Origin: Gnetum montanum
Taxonomy: Eukaryota; Streptophyta; Gnetopsida; Gnetales; Gnetaceae
Assembly: GCA_015680685.1 (NCBI GenBank)
Contig: MNCI01020421.1
Coordinates: 217,176-281,175, forward strand
Reading direction: 5' to 3'
Length of the DNA stretch: 64,000 nt
In this document: piece after piece, positions 1 to 11,723 of the stretch
Numbering within the stretch: position 1 is the stretch's first letter
Layout: each line of letters starts with the position of its first letter
Position numbers and translations under genes: made by a program
Notes under the pieces: generated by a model
Told to the model about the DNA's origin: nothing
What the model saw: only the letters and a program-made list of their open reading frames with translations
Databases searched by the model: none

Positions 1-420
1 ACATAGTCCTATAGTTTATCATCAAAAATCTAGACTTGGTAGATGAAATCAAGAAAAACAAAGTCATGTGTCTAAAATCCTTCAATGAACCATGCATCAC
101 TGTTAGGGGAACAATCAACTTAGCTTTCATGGTAGGAGAGAAATTATCCACCATTGCAAGTTTAACTATCATAGAGGAGATGTTAGGCTTCAACCTAATC
201 TTGGGCAAGACTTGGTTAGCTCAACTATAGGTCATATCCTCTCCCATCTATCAAGAAATACACCTTGTATATGAAGGTGATCAAGTTATCATCCATGATG
301 ATAATGTCTCCTCTCTAGCTATTTACAACATAAACATGGAGTAAGTGTTAGAGGTGGAGTTTCTTGGTTGTAAACCTATGACAACCAACACAACGCCTAT
401 GGCTAACACACCTAAATAAG
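1..420 (+). pseudogene. Retropepsin (protease) remnant of an old Tat-like LTR element
   Basis: The segment encodes the C-terminal half of an LTR-retrotransposon aspartic protease. The readable 64-residue stretch at 36-230 contains GTINLAFMVGE and then FNLILGKTWLAQL, the hydrophobic-Gly plus 'RPWL'-type motif near the end of plant Ty3/gypsy proteases. The same segment recurs at 23,335-23,750, 41,322-41,790 and, best preserved, at 59,660-59,990. The catalytic Asp motif lies upstream of the window start, so this copy is cut by the window edge. A stop follows LAQL where the other copies read on. It is a decayed fragment and not an active gene. The family is clear from the repeated copies; the Tat-like lineage is an inference. 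Confidence 0.8.
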
Positions 421-1912
421 TGGTTGAAGCCAACAGCCTCCTACAGGATCCTAAGCTTTGCATGCCCCCTTAATCCACATCCAATTGGAAAGCAACTACA
501 TGACGAAGACTCTTCCTTGGACAAAATGTGCTAAGCGTTTACTTACCCCTTGCCTCCATGGGCCATGCATTTACATTTCACCTACTTTTCTAGTCTACAC
601 ACTACTTTTCTTTATTTATGCATTTCTACTTTTATTATGCATCCATCCACTTAGCTTATGCATTGCATTTAAAAAACATCAAAAACACATAAAAATCAAA
701 AAAGATAAAACAAAAAACACATGGTATGAAAAGGCCTGAAACTAGCCCACAGCCTGGAATAGCCTAAAACTATCACCTTTTGCATTTCTTTCCTTTCATT
801 CATGTATGTTAACTTTGTTTATGATAAGTGCCACTTGATGTTGTTTTTCTAGTTGACTTTTTTAGGATCTTGCAAGCACATAGCAATGACTGTGCATGCA
901 ACATCACACCTCACACAAGCAAGGTAAGGACTCATCTACCATGATGCAAAAATTTAGCACAAATAATCTACTATGACTATATACTACCATAGATCGTCCT
1001 TGGGTCATGATATTAAATTGGCACAACAACTCATCTACTACAACATTAAACTAGCACATAGTAATTAAACTAGCCACTTAAGAGTGCACATCTCTCTCAT
1101 CCCATTATAGCCTATGCACATTCACTCCTTCATGCCAATAGCCTCTTATCCCCTACGTACTCATGATTGCACATCCCTCTGATGCATACACATTGAGACA
1201 TATATGACATTCTTCTCATATCAACTGTAGAACGCATGGCAAACATAATTCAACTTGTCCCATGAGAAGCATCTATTGGCTAGTCAAGGAAAAAGTGGAT
1301 GTAACATAACTCATCCCAAAGAGGAAACACTTGTCCTATGGATGCAATGCAGTTGCATCAAAATAAAGTCCATCTACTTGATGGCCCACACCTTATAGGT
1401 AGAATCATTAGTAAACTAAACACAATGAGGGTTCACCTTGTAGCAAAGAAAAGAATAAAAAGAAAAAAGAAAAGAAAGAAAAACAAAAAAAATGAAAAAA
1501 AAAACAGGAATGGATAAAAGCACATCCCTAAGCAAATTGACAACACTATAGGTTCGCAACTAGCCCAACTTTGGATTTACTTTGACTCTCTCATGAGTAC
1601 TCCAACAAGAGGTCAATGCTTTAGGGGAAAACCACTTCATGCCATGGTCATCGTTAGCAATGCTAAATTTGTATCTTGCATCAGGATACACTATTTGCAT
1701 TTTATTTCCTCTACTTGCATTTCATCTCCCTAGAACATTTCCTACACACTTTACCCCACCATACCCTAATCCACAACACTCTTGAGCATGGTGAAATGAC
1801 ACACAATCAGGTACCGATGAGTGATGATGATGCCATGTTTGCTATGGTGTTTTTCAATTCTTTGTTGACATCTCTTGAGACACTCCTCTATATATAAACA
1901 AAGAGGGGCCAT
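421..1912 (+). other. 3' untranslated region of the old element, with minisatellite units and polypurine tract
   Basis: This non-coding stretch is homologous to 23,755-25,726 and 41,790-43,630. It contains degenerate units of the 30-bp minisatellite (core TGACATTAAACTAGCA) around 950-1,085, an A/G-rich run at 1,440-1,510, and ends in the polypurine tract AACAAAGAGGGGCC (1,897-1,910) immediately before the LTR. An inverted repeat brackets the tract, with arms TCTTTGTTGACATCT and the region at 1,890-1,905. The short open frames here have no recognisable family and are not supported as genes. Confidence 0.65.
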
Positions 1913-3516
1913 TGAAACACCACAAAATCTTAAGTCTTGGCATCTTGACTGCAAATTTGGCTAAGTATCAAAATAGTGGCATTTTGCAAAAAATTTTCTA
2001 AGTTTTTAGTGTAGTCAACTCCAATTACTAGATTTGCAAAATTTTTCTAAGTGTTAGAATGATTACACTTTTTGAAAATTTTTTTATGTGTCAAAACTTG
2101 AAAAATTTTTCTAAGTGTTGGTGCAACACTCCCTAGCATAGCTAGCATAGCACCCATCAATACTTGTTTTGAAACATTTTCTAAGTGTTAATAGTAGTTT
2201 TATGAAAATATTTGCAAGTGTTCTACTATGCTCTCACTCCACTTACTATGCTCTAGAGCATAGCTATCATAGCACACTTTGTAGTGGCCAATTTTGCCTA
2301 AGTGTCAAGCAAGAAGTTGTCAAGCTACCTTAGCATGGAAGAGGCATTTGGTAGATTTTCTAACTTTTGAGGCTACCCCTCCTGTTACACTCTAGAGTGT
2401 AGCTAGCATAGCAAGAAAAATGAATGCAATTTTTACTAGATTCTTCCAAGTGTCCATGTTATGCCTTATCCCTAGCTAGCATCCCATGTTCTACATGTAA
2501 CATGGGATGCATGTAGTAGCCAGTGTTCCATGTGGCACACGTAACATGTGATAGGTGTAGTAGCTAGCATCCTGTGTCCTGCATGTAACATGGGATAAAG
2601 GTAGCGGCCAAAGTTAGAACATTTTTGAACTTTTTTTGGTCACCTCCAAACTTAGAAAATTTTCTAAATTTTTCTTTTGGTCCTATCTATTGCACTACCA
2701 TGTGGCACTAAATACCCTTGCATCCTAATGTTTCAGGGGTTGCGCTTCTAGTTTCCACCAGTTGGGTAGTTGGCACTTTTATTTGGCATTTCGCATTTTG
2801 GCATCTTGGAACTTAGTTCTATGGGAAAATGAGACTATGAGCACACCACATGGTAGAGAGGCAAATTTGCACATCACACCCCACTATAGGCTTATTGTAG
2901 CTCTACAGAGCACTGCATGGTACATTGCACCAACTGACTTGGCAAGCATGGTTCATCACAGTGAGCGCTAGACTTCATGACTTGACACCATCGAGACTAT
3001 GACTATACTTCCACTATGCCTATTATACATTGTATACCTTCTAAGACCCTTTTGGAGTTAACTATGTCCCCATTTGGGTTGGTTTTCCATTTCTCTCTCT
3101 TGTTTCTAGCATTTTCTTGCATTTTCCTTATGTATTTTTGCCCTTTTTTATGTGTTTTCACACTGTACTATGCTCAGGTGATACTCTCCATGGGTTGAAA
3201 CCCTCATTTTGGTTGAAACTATTGGCTCTACTTGCCCTCATTCTTTAGCTATGCTCTACACTTAGCATTGTGAAGCACTTCTTTGACACTTAGTAGCATT
3301 TCACATCACTCAGATTTGCACTTTGGCTAAGCATGCCACCCCCTGGTTGTGCCCATCACCGTGGTTGTAATTGACAAAGTCCCTATTAGATCAAAAAGAC
3401 TATTTACAGTGCTCTACCTCTATTTTCTATCAAGTCCCTTGTGTGGAGGTAGGGTTAAGGCTATGCATCTGTTTATCCCTTAGTGATTCCAGCCATTGAC
3501 ATTTTCAATCATTACA
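1913..3516 (+). repeat. Long terminal repeat (3' LTR) of the old Tat-like element
   Basis: The LTR begins TGAAACACCAC right after the polypurine tract and ends at ...TCATTACA. The start is conserved in other LTRs of the window, for example 25,727, and as the reverse complement at 14,360, 28,296 and 35,748. The first half is crowded with the motif AATTTTTCTAAGTGTT and with CTCTAGAGCATAGC palindromes. The TATA region is degenerate here ('ctaaataccc' near 2,708). A diverged duplicate lies at 43,631-48,979, interrupted by a LINE. Boundaries are good to a few bases at the start and less certain at the end. Confidence 0.7.
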
Positions 3517-3781
3517 CTCTATGTTGACACAACCCTTACAAGGGGGTAAGCTAGCTAGGAAACTTCAAGGCTAACATGAAGGAGTGTAAGGGGGGTACAA
3601 CTCACCTATCCTAAGCATGGAAAGAGGGGTGACCTAGCCTAGAGGGGTATACCTTCATCCTTAACATTGACCTTCCATCCCCCCTCAATGTTAACTCTCT
3701 TCCCCTAGTGGAAGGGGATCATCTAGCTAAGAGAGAGTGGGTTAGACAACATGAAAGGACTAGATAGGTAGGATGCATGGG
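3517..3781. other. Spacer between plus-strand LTR and inverted LTR, left part
   Basis: This non-coding sequence continues at 12,649 after the Athila-like insertion. The same spacer is present uninterrupted at 48,980-50,034 and 52,394-53,453, which shows what the empty site looked like (TAGGATGCATGGGCCTA). The last five bases, ATGGG, are the left target duplication of the inserted element. No gene is visible. Confidence 0.7.
3777..3781. repeat. Target site duplication, left copy (ATGGG)
   Basis: The five bases directly before the 5' LTR are identical to the five directly after the 3' LTR (12,649-12,653). The related spacers at about 49,240 and 52,653 carry ATGGG only once, which confirms an insertion with a 5-bp duplication typical of Ty3/gypsy integrases. 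Confidence 0.93.
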
Positions 3782-4706
3782 TGATGAGACACAATTCGCA
3801 TAGGCTGCAATATCACGTCCACCGCGATATCGCATCCCCTGCGATATCGGGTACGTGATATTGCGTCTTCCCTACGATATCGTGTACGCGATATCACAGT
3901 CCATCGCCATATCTATAAATAATAGGTGACTTTTCCAGTTTTAGGATCCCATTTTTAAAGTAGCGAAGCTCTAGCAATTTGATCCCTCCAGTGTTAGATT
4001 TTTTCCCATGTCTGCCCGCAGTGTGGTTAATGTAATTGTACAGTGTCTTTATTCGAGTGTGTCGTACTTGAACATGCACATGACATGCAATAAAGATCGA
4101 GATTACTTCATCATTGCAACATTCAATTTGTTATTTATTTATTTATTATTTATTTAATATTATTTACTATTTTCTCTCTCACCCTTAAAGTCCTAGAACG
4201 TAGAACGAGTACGACTTGATTACCAGCATTTAAGTGTGATTGCTTGGTAGCCCAGTGGTATAGCTAGGGTCTATGCTTGGTAACCTAGTGGCATATTTGG
4301 GATCTATGCTTGGTAATCCTAGTGGTGTACCTAGGATCTATGCTTGGTAGTCCTAGTGTTAGTCATGCATGAGGTCCAAGATGTGTACAATTGATCAAGG
4401 AATCGGTTTCTCATCGCACTTAGGCTAGATTAGATTTTCTTACCCCTTTTCCTCCTAGCTTAGATTAGTTAGTATTATTTTCCACTACCTTTAGGAGTAG
4501 CATAGATTAGGAACATATCATACACCTCACATTGGACTAAACCATACATGAAAAATGCAATACTAGTCTAGGTGGGAAGAGAACGAACTACGACCTAAGG
4601 ATAATTGTCTAGGTGCCACAACTAGTCCATCTATGAAGTTCGACCGAATCGCACATGTGACGCTCATTTCGTATGGTTGAGTGTAGGGGTACCTCGCCAC
4701 TCATCA
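3782..4706 (+). repeat. 5' LTR of the Athila-like element
   Basis: The repeat starts TGATGAG and ends CTCATCA, so short inverted termini are present. It matches 11,724-12,648 over its full 925 bp with mostly transition differences. U3 is only about 130 bp and is packed with GATATCGC/GCGATATC motifs before a TATAAATA box at 3,914-3,921. Downstream are several near-copies of a CTTGGTAxyCCxAGTGG phrase at 4,240-4,370. Confidence 0.93.
3806..3921 (+). promoter_or_regulatory. LTR promoter: GATATC palindrome array plus TATA box
   Basis: The block contains about seven GATATC half-sites in roughly 95 bp, many in the form GCGATATCGC or joined as decayed versions of GATATCGCGTACGCGATATC, followed by TATAAATA at 3,914. 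The same arrangement occurs in the 3' LTR (11,748-11,863) and again inside the element at 8,216-8,304. The spacing to the TATA box suggests binding sites for a dimeric factor or a strand-symmetric structure; the factor is unknown. Confidence 0.7.
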
Positions 4707-4707
4707 T

Positions 4708-4727
4708 TGGTGCCATTACCAAGGATG
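4708..4727 (+). other. Primer-binding site, Athila-type (tRNA-Asp-like), decayed
   Basis: TGGTGCCATTACCAAGGATG follows the LTR after one base. It equals the Athila-type primer site TGGCGCCGTTGCCGGGGAT except for C-to-T and G-to-A changes, so the mismatches themselves look like methylation decay. The comparison is from memory of the Athila family. Confidence 0.75.
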
Positions 4728-4845
4728 GTGTTAGTTATCTAGATTAGTTATATCATACAAGGTCACTGTATAGAAATTAACGATACATCGTTTAGCAAAA
4801 AAAATAATTATTAAAAGTCACACGTAATTCACACACAACTTCACA

Positions 4846-6828
4846 ATGCCTCTCCTACAAGATGATTATAATGCCACACTTAGTGAGGAAGTTCATTGGA
4901 GAACCAATGAGCTATATGATGATGAATATTAGGGTATACAACATGAAGTGGGTGTTTCTTATAAGCATGAACAAAAACAACGTCATGACAACACACGAAA
5001 GCCTAACTTACCTGATGACGATGAACCCCCACTGGCAACTACAAACTTAATGCAAATATAGGAGGCTGTTCGAATCTCACGTAGGCATCATAAAGAGAGA
5101 CATCTACCTAGGCTCGATTTAAATAACTTTCCCAAATTTTCAGAAGGCTATGACTTAGATCCGCAACAATACTTACTAGCCTTCTATGATGCTTGCACAT
5201 GGAATAACATTGATAATGGTTGGAAAAAAATTAAGCTCTTTCCTATGACACTCGTTGACCAAGAAAAAGTATGGTATAGATCGTTAAAACCAAATTCAAT
5301 ACGACGTTGGTCAACAATGTTAGAGGTATTTAACAAAAAATATCAAACCTATGCAAGAGTGTCAGCCTTGAGGAAAAAAATCCAAGGATGGAAACAAGCA
5401 CAACATGAACCATTGGACATGGCCTTAGAAAGATATTATTCAATGTTAAACAACTTTCCAGACCATGGGTTTTCCAAGGAAAGGCTAATGTACCATATCA
5501 TTGATGGGCTACATAATGAAACAAGAGAGACCTTAGGAACATATGCCCAAGGTCAACTATACAACCTATGAACCCATCAAATTCAAGAGCTTATTAAGTG
5601 GGTAGCCAAAGAAGAAGGAGAAATAGCTACATGGGAGAGTGTTGAAAAACATCAATGGGACCAAAATATTAACTCATCAAAGGTCCATGATTATAACAAG
5701 GAGAAATCAACAATTCTCAAGGTGGAAACATCATCTTTGCCAATACAACAATCGTTAGAAGAAGTCGAGGCAAAGATCAATAAGATGTTAGAATGGATGA
5801 ATCAAAAGTGTGGAGAACATATCAACATCATTGGAGATAGATTTTTGACAACCCAATAAGTAGGACAAAACATTAGACATTTGGAAAGAAAGAACGAAGG
5901 GAATAAGTGCTCAACTGCCAATCCTACGTATGAATGCAACATATGCCTGTACGATCACCCCAAAGGCCAATGCCCAATCTTGTTACATCTACATGAGCAT
6001 TGGGGAAACACATTACATCCAAAGTTTATACAGAGATACTGTGTTTGATCACAATGGCAAAAATCCCTCTCATGGGGGAATCCACCCTTAGACTGGAGGC
6101 ACCCTTTACATTTTCCAAATCCAAATGCTTATCACGTCCAACATCCTATTTCTCCATTTGGGCCACCATACTCTATCTCATCACAATACCATTCTCCACA
6201 ATACTATCAACCCATACCTCCAACACAACCACCACCTTACGCACCTTACATTCCTCCTAACTTTCAACATTCTTATCCTTTCCCTCCTTCCACAATGCCA
6301 CCAACTGTTCCTAAGGTATTTGTGCCACAGCAACAACCCACAAACAACACTTGTGCTACTACTATCAATAGTAGTGAAAAGCCTCCTCAACATCAAATGT
6401 GTCCTTTCTTTAAACACGACCGTAGGAAGGGACAACAGAACTCTGAGGCCACTACATCTTCCAACCCATCACAAGTCCAACAATATTGTGCACCCTTACC
6501 TTTGAACCCAGTGCCTCATGTAACTTTATTAGGACCACCAACTAACACTACAACAACCATACAGCCCAATGAACACAACCATGGGAGGCATCATCCCAAT
6601 CCTTGCATACCATCTAACAGTCCTAAATATCATAGTGGGTCAACTTGTTATCCGGGAACTACATCATATGAAGTGCCCCACTATGTTTATTATAAAGTGT
6701 GTGAAATCCAAGGTGATAAGTATGGACGAGTTTCAATATTTCTAATATGCAAGGATCATTATTTTTCATTTATTAATCCTTGTCATACTCAACCGTTTAG
6801 TTATGGGGGATACCCCCCATTTCACTAA
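4846..6828 (+). pseudogene. gag: gag polyprotein of the Athila-like element, stop-riddled
   Basis: A single frame of about 660 codons runs from ATG 4,846 to the stop at 6,828, with about six internal stops and no frameshift. The capsid-like retrotransposon gag domain is clearest at 5,110-5,570, with FPKFSEG, WYRSLKPNSI and the helix-rich LDMALERYYSMLNNFP. This protein would form the particle that packages the RNA. A zinc-knuckle-like CNICLYDHPKGQC (CX2CX3HX4C, one residue short of the usual spacing) lies near 5,937-5,975. The C-terminal third is Pro/Gln/Tyr-rich and of low complexity. Stops are TAG, TAA or TGA at positions where CAG, CAA or CGA would fit. No protease follows, whereas autonomous relatives continue into pol. 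Confidence 0.82.
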
Positions 6829-8204
6829 CAAACAGGATTAATAAATATTTTTCATTTTCTTTGATTTTACAACTTTTTATTTTTCAGTTTTTCATTTTTT
6901 AACTTTTTGTTTTATCTTTTTGTGTGTTTGTATATTCATGTTTTTGTAAGTAATCTCATCTATGAATAAAACACTGATGTGGATCATTGGTTGAGCTATG
7001 TTCTATGTTATTAAGTCATGAGTGGTCAATTATTTGAAATAGTGAGCCCATTACACCCACTCATCCACTCTATAAATAAAGAGGTTTTGTTCAAAGGTAC
7101 AGTGTTATTCTTGAAATTTCTAAAACTTAAAATTAATTTTGTATTCATTGTACCCAGAATGAAGAAGGATGGACCAAGGGGGAATGGTTAGGGTGTGACA
7201 TCAAGGGGACTTGCGGATTCTCTTTAGTGACATCTGTGGGTGTTATCATGTAATATGGTTGTACTAAGATCCTTGTAGATCTAATGAAAAATGGGAGTAA
7301 GAGTAATCAAAAGGGCACTCAAAATTCAAAAGCTATTCTAGGGGGTCCCACTAGAAAGACATGTACCCATGCTTGAAGGTTGGTGGCTTCTCTCGATTCA
7401 ATAAAGTGAAAAAGAGAAAGGAAGAAGAAAAGAAAAAAGAAGTGCCATAAAATAAAAATCACTCCTCCCTTGTACTAAATGCCAAGTGATCATACGCCTT
7501 GTTGTTATGGTACTCTCATAGTTGTTCACCATGGGATGAAACAATGTGATGTCACTACTTAGAAGGATGGACTTAGTCCTGATCTTGGAACGATGGGTTA
7601 ATGACACCTTAATCATGCTTTTCATGTAGGATTTATTGTACACTGGGTTAGTTACCTCATGTCCCAATCTCTACGATCCTTTTCTATACTTCACCTCATC
7701 TCACTGTTCATGTAGTTGTAGCTCGTGTCCCTTGTAGCATAGAATTTTCATCTCATTTCGGTGATATTTACATGTGTGTGTTTTTGTGGAGTTGGTGCAG
7801 ATTACATTTAATCCTTCTAGTGCCCATGGACACTTTAAGTGTGGTTACACAAGGGCATTATAGGTTGAAACGTGCTTTGGGGAGGACCCACTTGTGTAAT
7901 TTTTTATAATCTTCATTAATTCTCTAGCTAGAACACACAATTTCTTTCCCTCAGCTTAATTTTCATAATTTTCTTTCCCTATTATTATCCCTCTTTCATT
8001 TAAACGTTCCAATGTACCATTACATTCCCTTTTCTTCATAACCACCAAATTTTTAATTGCTAAATTCATGACATTATCATTAACCGTGCCTCTCAAATTA
8101 ATGAAATTACCCTAGGATATCTTAATACTTGACAATGTCCTCAATTTACACCATTAATTTCAAGAAAATCTGTAAAAAATTTGGTATTTCCCATGTGTCC
8201 CATA
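6829..8204 (+). other. Non-coding interval between gag and the internal promoter
   Basis: About 1.4 kb of AT-rich sequence with no coherent frame in either direction. Pol would be expected here in an autonomous element, but no RT, RNase H or integrase motif can be read even allowing for stops. T-rich tracts lie at 6,845-6,930. The minus-strand frame at 7,398-7,667 has no recognisable family and no decayed relatives in the window. Confidence 0.6.
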
Positions 8205-8310
8205 TCATTGGGGATGAGATATCGCGTACGTGATATCACGTTCCATGTGATATCATGTACGTGATGTACCGTACGCGATATTACGTCCTAGTTTCCTATA
8301 AATAGGAACC
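8205..8310 (+). promoter_or_regulatory. Internal promoter-like block copying the LTR promoter
   Basis: GAGATATCGCGTACGTGATATCACG and further GATATC half-sites up to ACGCGATATTACG (8,216-8,286) are followed by TATAAATA at 8,297-8,304, the same order and spacing as in the LTR U3. The flanking sequence is otherwise unlike the LTR, so this is not an LTR fragment inserted whole. It is well placed to drive the second ORF independently of the LTR transcript. Confidence 0.65.
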
Positions 8311-8762
8311 CCCACCACAACACTTAGCATCATTTTGCCATTTACGTGGGGGGAATTTTTGAAATTTTTCTCTACGACTTGCACTTGCGTGACCCTCGCT
8401 TTTTCACTCAGATCTTGCCTGCTGGTGCTCCAATTTTAATTCTGTTTGAACCTGGAGTGTTCAGTTTCGTCGTGGAGGAGGGACACCTATTGAAAAGTCC
8501 CTAACTTTTTTGAAATTTGTCATCACCCAAAGGACATCAATTAGGATAAATAATACGAACACTTAGAAAAATCGTGCCAAAAATCATATGACCTTAGGTA
8601 CATCAGGAGATTAAAATGAAACCCACCTAAGCCATAAGACCTATTATCATAATTTTTGGGCACATTCACACGATAAGATAAGATCTTTAATTAAAGGAAT
8701 GTAGTAAAGTATAACTTAACTTTGAAAACAACCTTACTAATGTTTGGCCTGTGTGATTGCAG
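8311..8762 (+). other. Leader of the second ORF with a possible 5' UTR intron
   Basis: Sequence from the internal TATA box to the ATG. The last 20 bases before the ATG, TTGGCCTGTGTGATTGCAG-like at 8,743-8,762, look like a plant 3' splice site placed directly at the start codon. A candidate donor is AG/GTACAT near 8,594. A leader intron ending at the ATG is common in plant genes, so this may be a captured gene unit; only RNA data would show it. Confidence 0.45.
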
Positions 8763-11552
8763 ATGGCCTCGAAACGTGCTCAACGAGAGGGTCTTGTTCA
8801 AGGTGGAGCAAAACAACCTCGGAGAGGTGGAAGATGAGTCCCTGCCAGAAAACATACAGAATAGGAGGTGCAATCATTTAGCATCCATCAAGAAGAACCT
8901 CCTACAAGAAGGTCCGCACAGGCAGAAAGAGGAGCTGCTGCTACACCTAAACTAGGACAACAACTCACGTTGCCCCTGGAATGTGTTCAGGCTATCCATA
9001 CGAAGTCCATAATTGCTGTAGTGATTGTGGAGCTTAACTTAGAACCTTTTGTAGAGTTTTCTCCTGAGGCTGTTAGGGATCACCTTAAAGGATCTCCCTT
9101 ATGACCTATCCTCTCTGAGTGTGGTGTGTGGTACTTAGGTGAAACATAACTATTCTGGCACAATAAGGAACAAGGCACCATGGTTAACATTTGTGGTGTG
9201 ATAGTAGACTTTTCTGCACAGGTGATTTCAGAAGTGTTAAACCTTTCGAATTCAGGTCCCCATGTTGCTCGGTTATCTACCTGATTAGACCCTAATGTGC
9301 GAAAGGATTGGTTAAAGAAGGCTTATGGCAGAGACAAAGCTTTTGGTGAGCTGACGACGGAAGAGTGGGTTTATTTTAAAATTGGAACCTATCACCTCTT
9401 CCCAACAAAATGTTTAGAAAGAATATCTATGTATGCAGTAAGGGGATGTGCAGTGTTGATGGGAAAGATTAACGCTAACCTTCCCCATCTATATTTGACG
9501 GAGATCCTAAGGTGATTCGAAGAATAGAAGTCAAGGAAGATGGTGTTTCCTTTTCCCTGCCTTATCAGAAAATTGTACCGACAGGCTGGTATTCGAGGAT
9601 ACATAAATGACGTCCTTTGAAAAGCCCAAAATGCTTCTTATGCTAAGTTATTAAAGGCACCAGCTCCAAGAAAGAGCACTAGCAAAGAGTTGGGACCAGA
9701 TGAAGAAGAAGAACAGATTACTGGATCACCTGCAACTCAACTTGTAGGACCTTGTTAACCTCCAGCCACAGGTCCTAGCCAACAACAAGAAGTAGGACCC
9801 AGCACAGGCTACGATCAGCCACCACCGCCGCAAGACTATAGACCATCGATGAGCCATCTTAGGGCCATCACCGAGACAGTTAGTTGGGGAAGTCATGATG
9901 ACGCATATCTCTTCCACGTCATCGATGATGCCGACCAGCCTACTATTTTTTTAGATCACACAAGGGGTAAATTATCCATTCAAACAAGAGGAGGGGAAAG
10001 CATATGGTCACAAAAGATCTTAGGAAACACGACATCTTTTCAAGTGCAATTAGAGACTGGTGAAGGGGCCATTGAGGTGGTCATGCAACACCAGGATGCC
10101 ATGGAAGCTATTGAAGTGGTTGCTGACCATATCAAAGAATCTTTCAATGTACCTATTGTGCCACCAAAAGATCTTTTAGGAGCACAGGATGGTCAAACTC
10201 TTGCTGTAACCTCAATGACTCCTGCGGAACATGAGGATGCACTAGACAAATTTCTTCAAACAGGACAAGTTTTGACATCTCTTTTTGACATCCCTTAGCA
10301 TGTAACAGCAATTCAATCAGACCTCATTTCCACAAAGGGGAAGCTAGTCATATCTGAAGTAAGGGCCAAGCATGCTAAAGTTGAAGTGCAGAAACTACAA
10401 GAGTAGCTTGTAGCCTTACAGGTAGCATAGCGGGATCCTTTGCAATTTGTTCCCACAGACCAGCTAGACAACTTCAAAATCGAGCAATTAACAAAGTTAA
10501 TTGCAAAAAATAAGAAGGTGGTAGCAGAAAAGGAGATGGCCACTTAGGATACCTCCATAGCTCAAGCGCAAACTCATGAAAATATTAAGTCACTCAGGGC
10601 CTTAGAAGAAGAGAACAAGCAGTTGGTTGCTGATAACATTCGGTTGACTTCTGTGGAGAAATAAAAGAATGTTCTCGATGAACACTTTCATCAGTTATGA
10701 GAACAGTTCATTCAGGTCAACCAAGATGTAAGTTGTTTAGCCAGAGAAAATCAAACCCTCTCAATGGAGGAGGTACACGTTGTTCGTCAAAAATCAGCCA
10801 TCGAGATAAGCACGTGGTAGAATGAGGCTAAATGACACGAGAAGCTAAAGGAGCATTCCCGTGATCAGGTGGGGATGTACAAAAAAATCCTGGAGAAGGA
10901 GATCCATATGTCCAAGGCTCAAATCAACAACATCAGTGATCAGCACACTGATTGAAGGGCCATATTGGACACTTACGCCTTCGCCAACCAAGCAGAAATT
11001 AAGAACTGGGACCTATAGATCCAAGACTTGATAGAGTACATGGAGTTGGAAAACCTCAAATATCCCAACCTGGCCATGTTAATAGTAGGACACCTGAGGT
11101 CAGACCTCGAGCAGCAGGTAGCTTCCACCCATATCAAATATGAAGAAGAATTTGTAGAGAGAAAGAAGCTAGCTAAGAAACTAGATGTCACAAATTCTAA
11201 ACTTGTGGTGGTAAAAGAAAGCTACCAAGGATAGAAAGATGTGGCAACCAACTTGGCTCGATGGCTAATAGAGCTCTATGAATACAAAGACAAAGCCAGA
11301 GCCTATGAAGAGGAACGACAGGTGTTCGTGGCATGGTACATCAAAGCTAATCAGATGTTCTCACAACTACCTTGTCTGTGGGAGGTGCCGACTTTGTCAA
11401 ACATCGGAACATTAGCATGGATGGCATAGGACCCTCGGACTGAAGAGGAGAAGCTCCAGGCCATTCTTCAGTGTCATCAACCTTCCAAGCTTGGAGCATG
11501 TGACAAAGGGAAAGCACCCATGGAGGAGCCACCGTCACGAGGAACTACATGA
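8763..11552 (+). pseudogene. Second ORF of the Athila-like element: plant-transposon-protein-like module plus long coiled coil
   Basis: One continuous frame of 930 codons runs from ATG 8,763 to TGA 11,550, with about twenty internal stops and no indel. Residues about 85-285 resemble the 'putative plant transposon protein' domain (Pfam Transposase_32, from memory): GVIVDFSAQVISEVLNL, then TTEEWVYFKIGTYHLFPT, then FPFPCLIRKLYRQAGI. A Pro/Gln-rich linker (about 300-360) and a beta-looking stretch (about 365-510) follow. Residues about 520-900 form a long charged coiled coil rich in Glu, Lys and Gln. The C-terminus is basic with PMEEPPSRG. The function is unknown; a nucleic-acid or particle-associated accessory role is possible. 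It has its own promoter-like block upstream. The stops fit CAG-to-TAG and CGA-to-TGA changes. Confidence 0.72.
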
Positions 11553-11723
11553 GTTCCACATTTTTGTAGTTGTAGTATTTTTTCTTTATGTTGTATCTTC
11601 CCACACTACGGCATTAGTCCATTTCTTTTTCTAGTTAATAATCCCATACCTATCCACTATGTAATCAATGAAGCTTGTTCTCTTTGTAACTTGAGGACAA
11701 TTTTTTATTCAGTCATGGGGGTA
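11553..11723 (+). other. 3' UTR and polypurine tract of the Athila-like element
   Basis: A short non-coding tail after the second ORF. The purine-rich ATGGGGGTA (11,715-11,723) lies directly against the 3' LTR start and is the likely plus-strand primer for reverse transcription. Confidence 0.65.

Noticed and set aside
6181-6435. Minus-strand Arg/Trp-rich frame
   Set aside because: Complement of the Pro/Gln/Tyr-rich gag tail.
7398-7667. Minus-strand 89-residue frame between gag and the second ORF, considered as an antisense accessory gene
   Set aside because: No recognisable domain, ends in a Ser/Phe-rich tail from a purine tract, and no second copy to test conservation.
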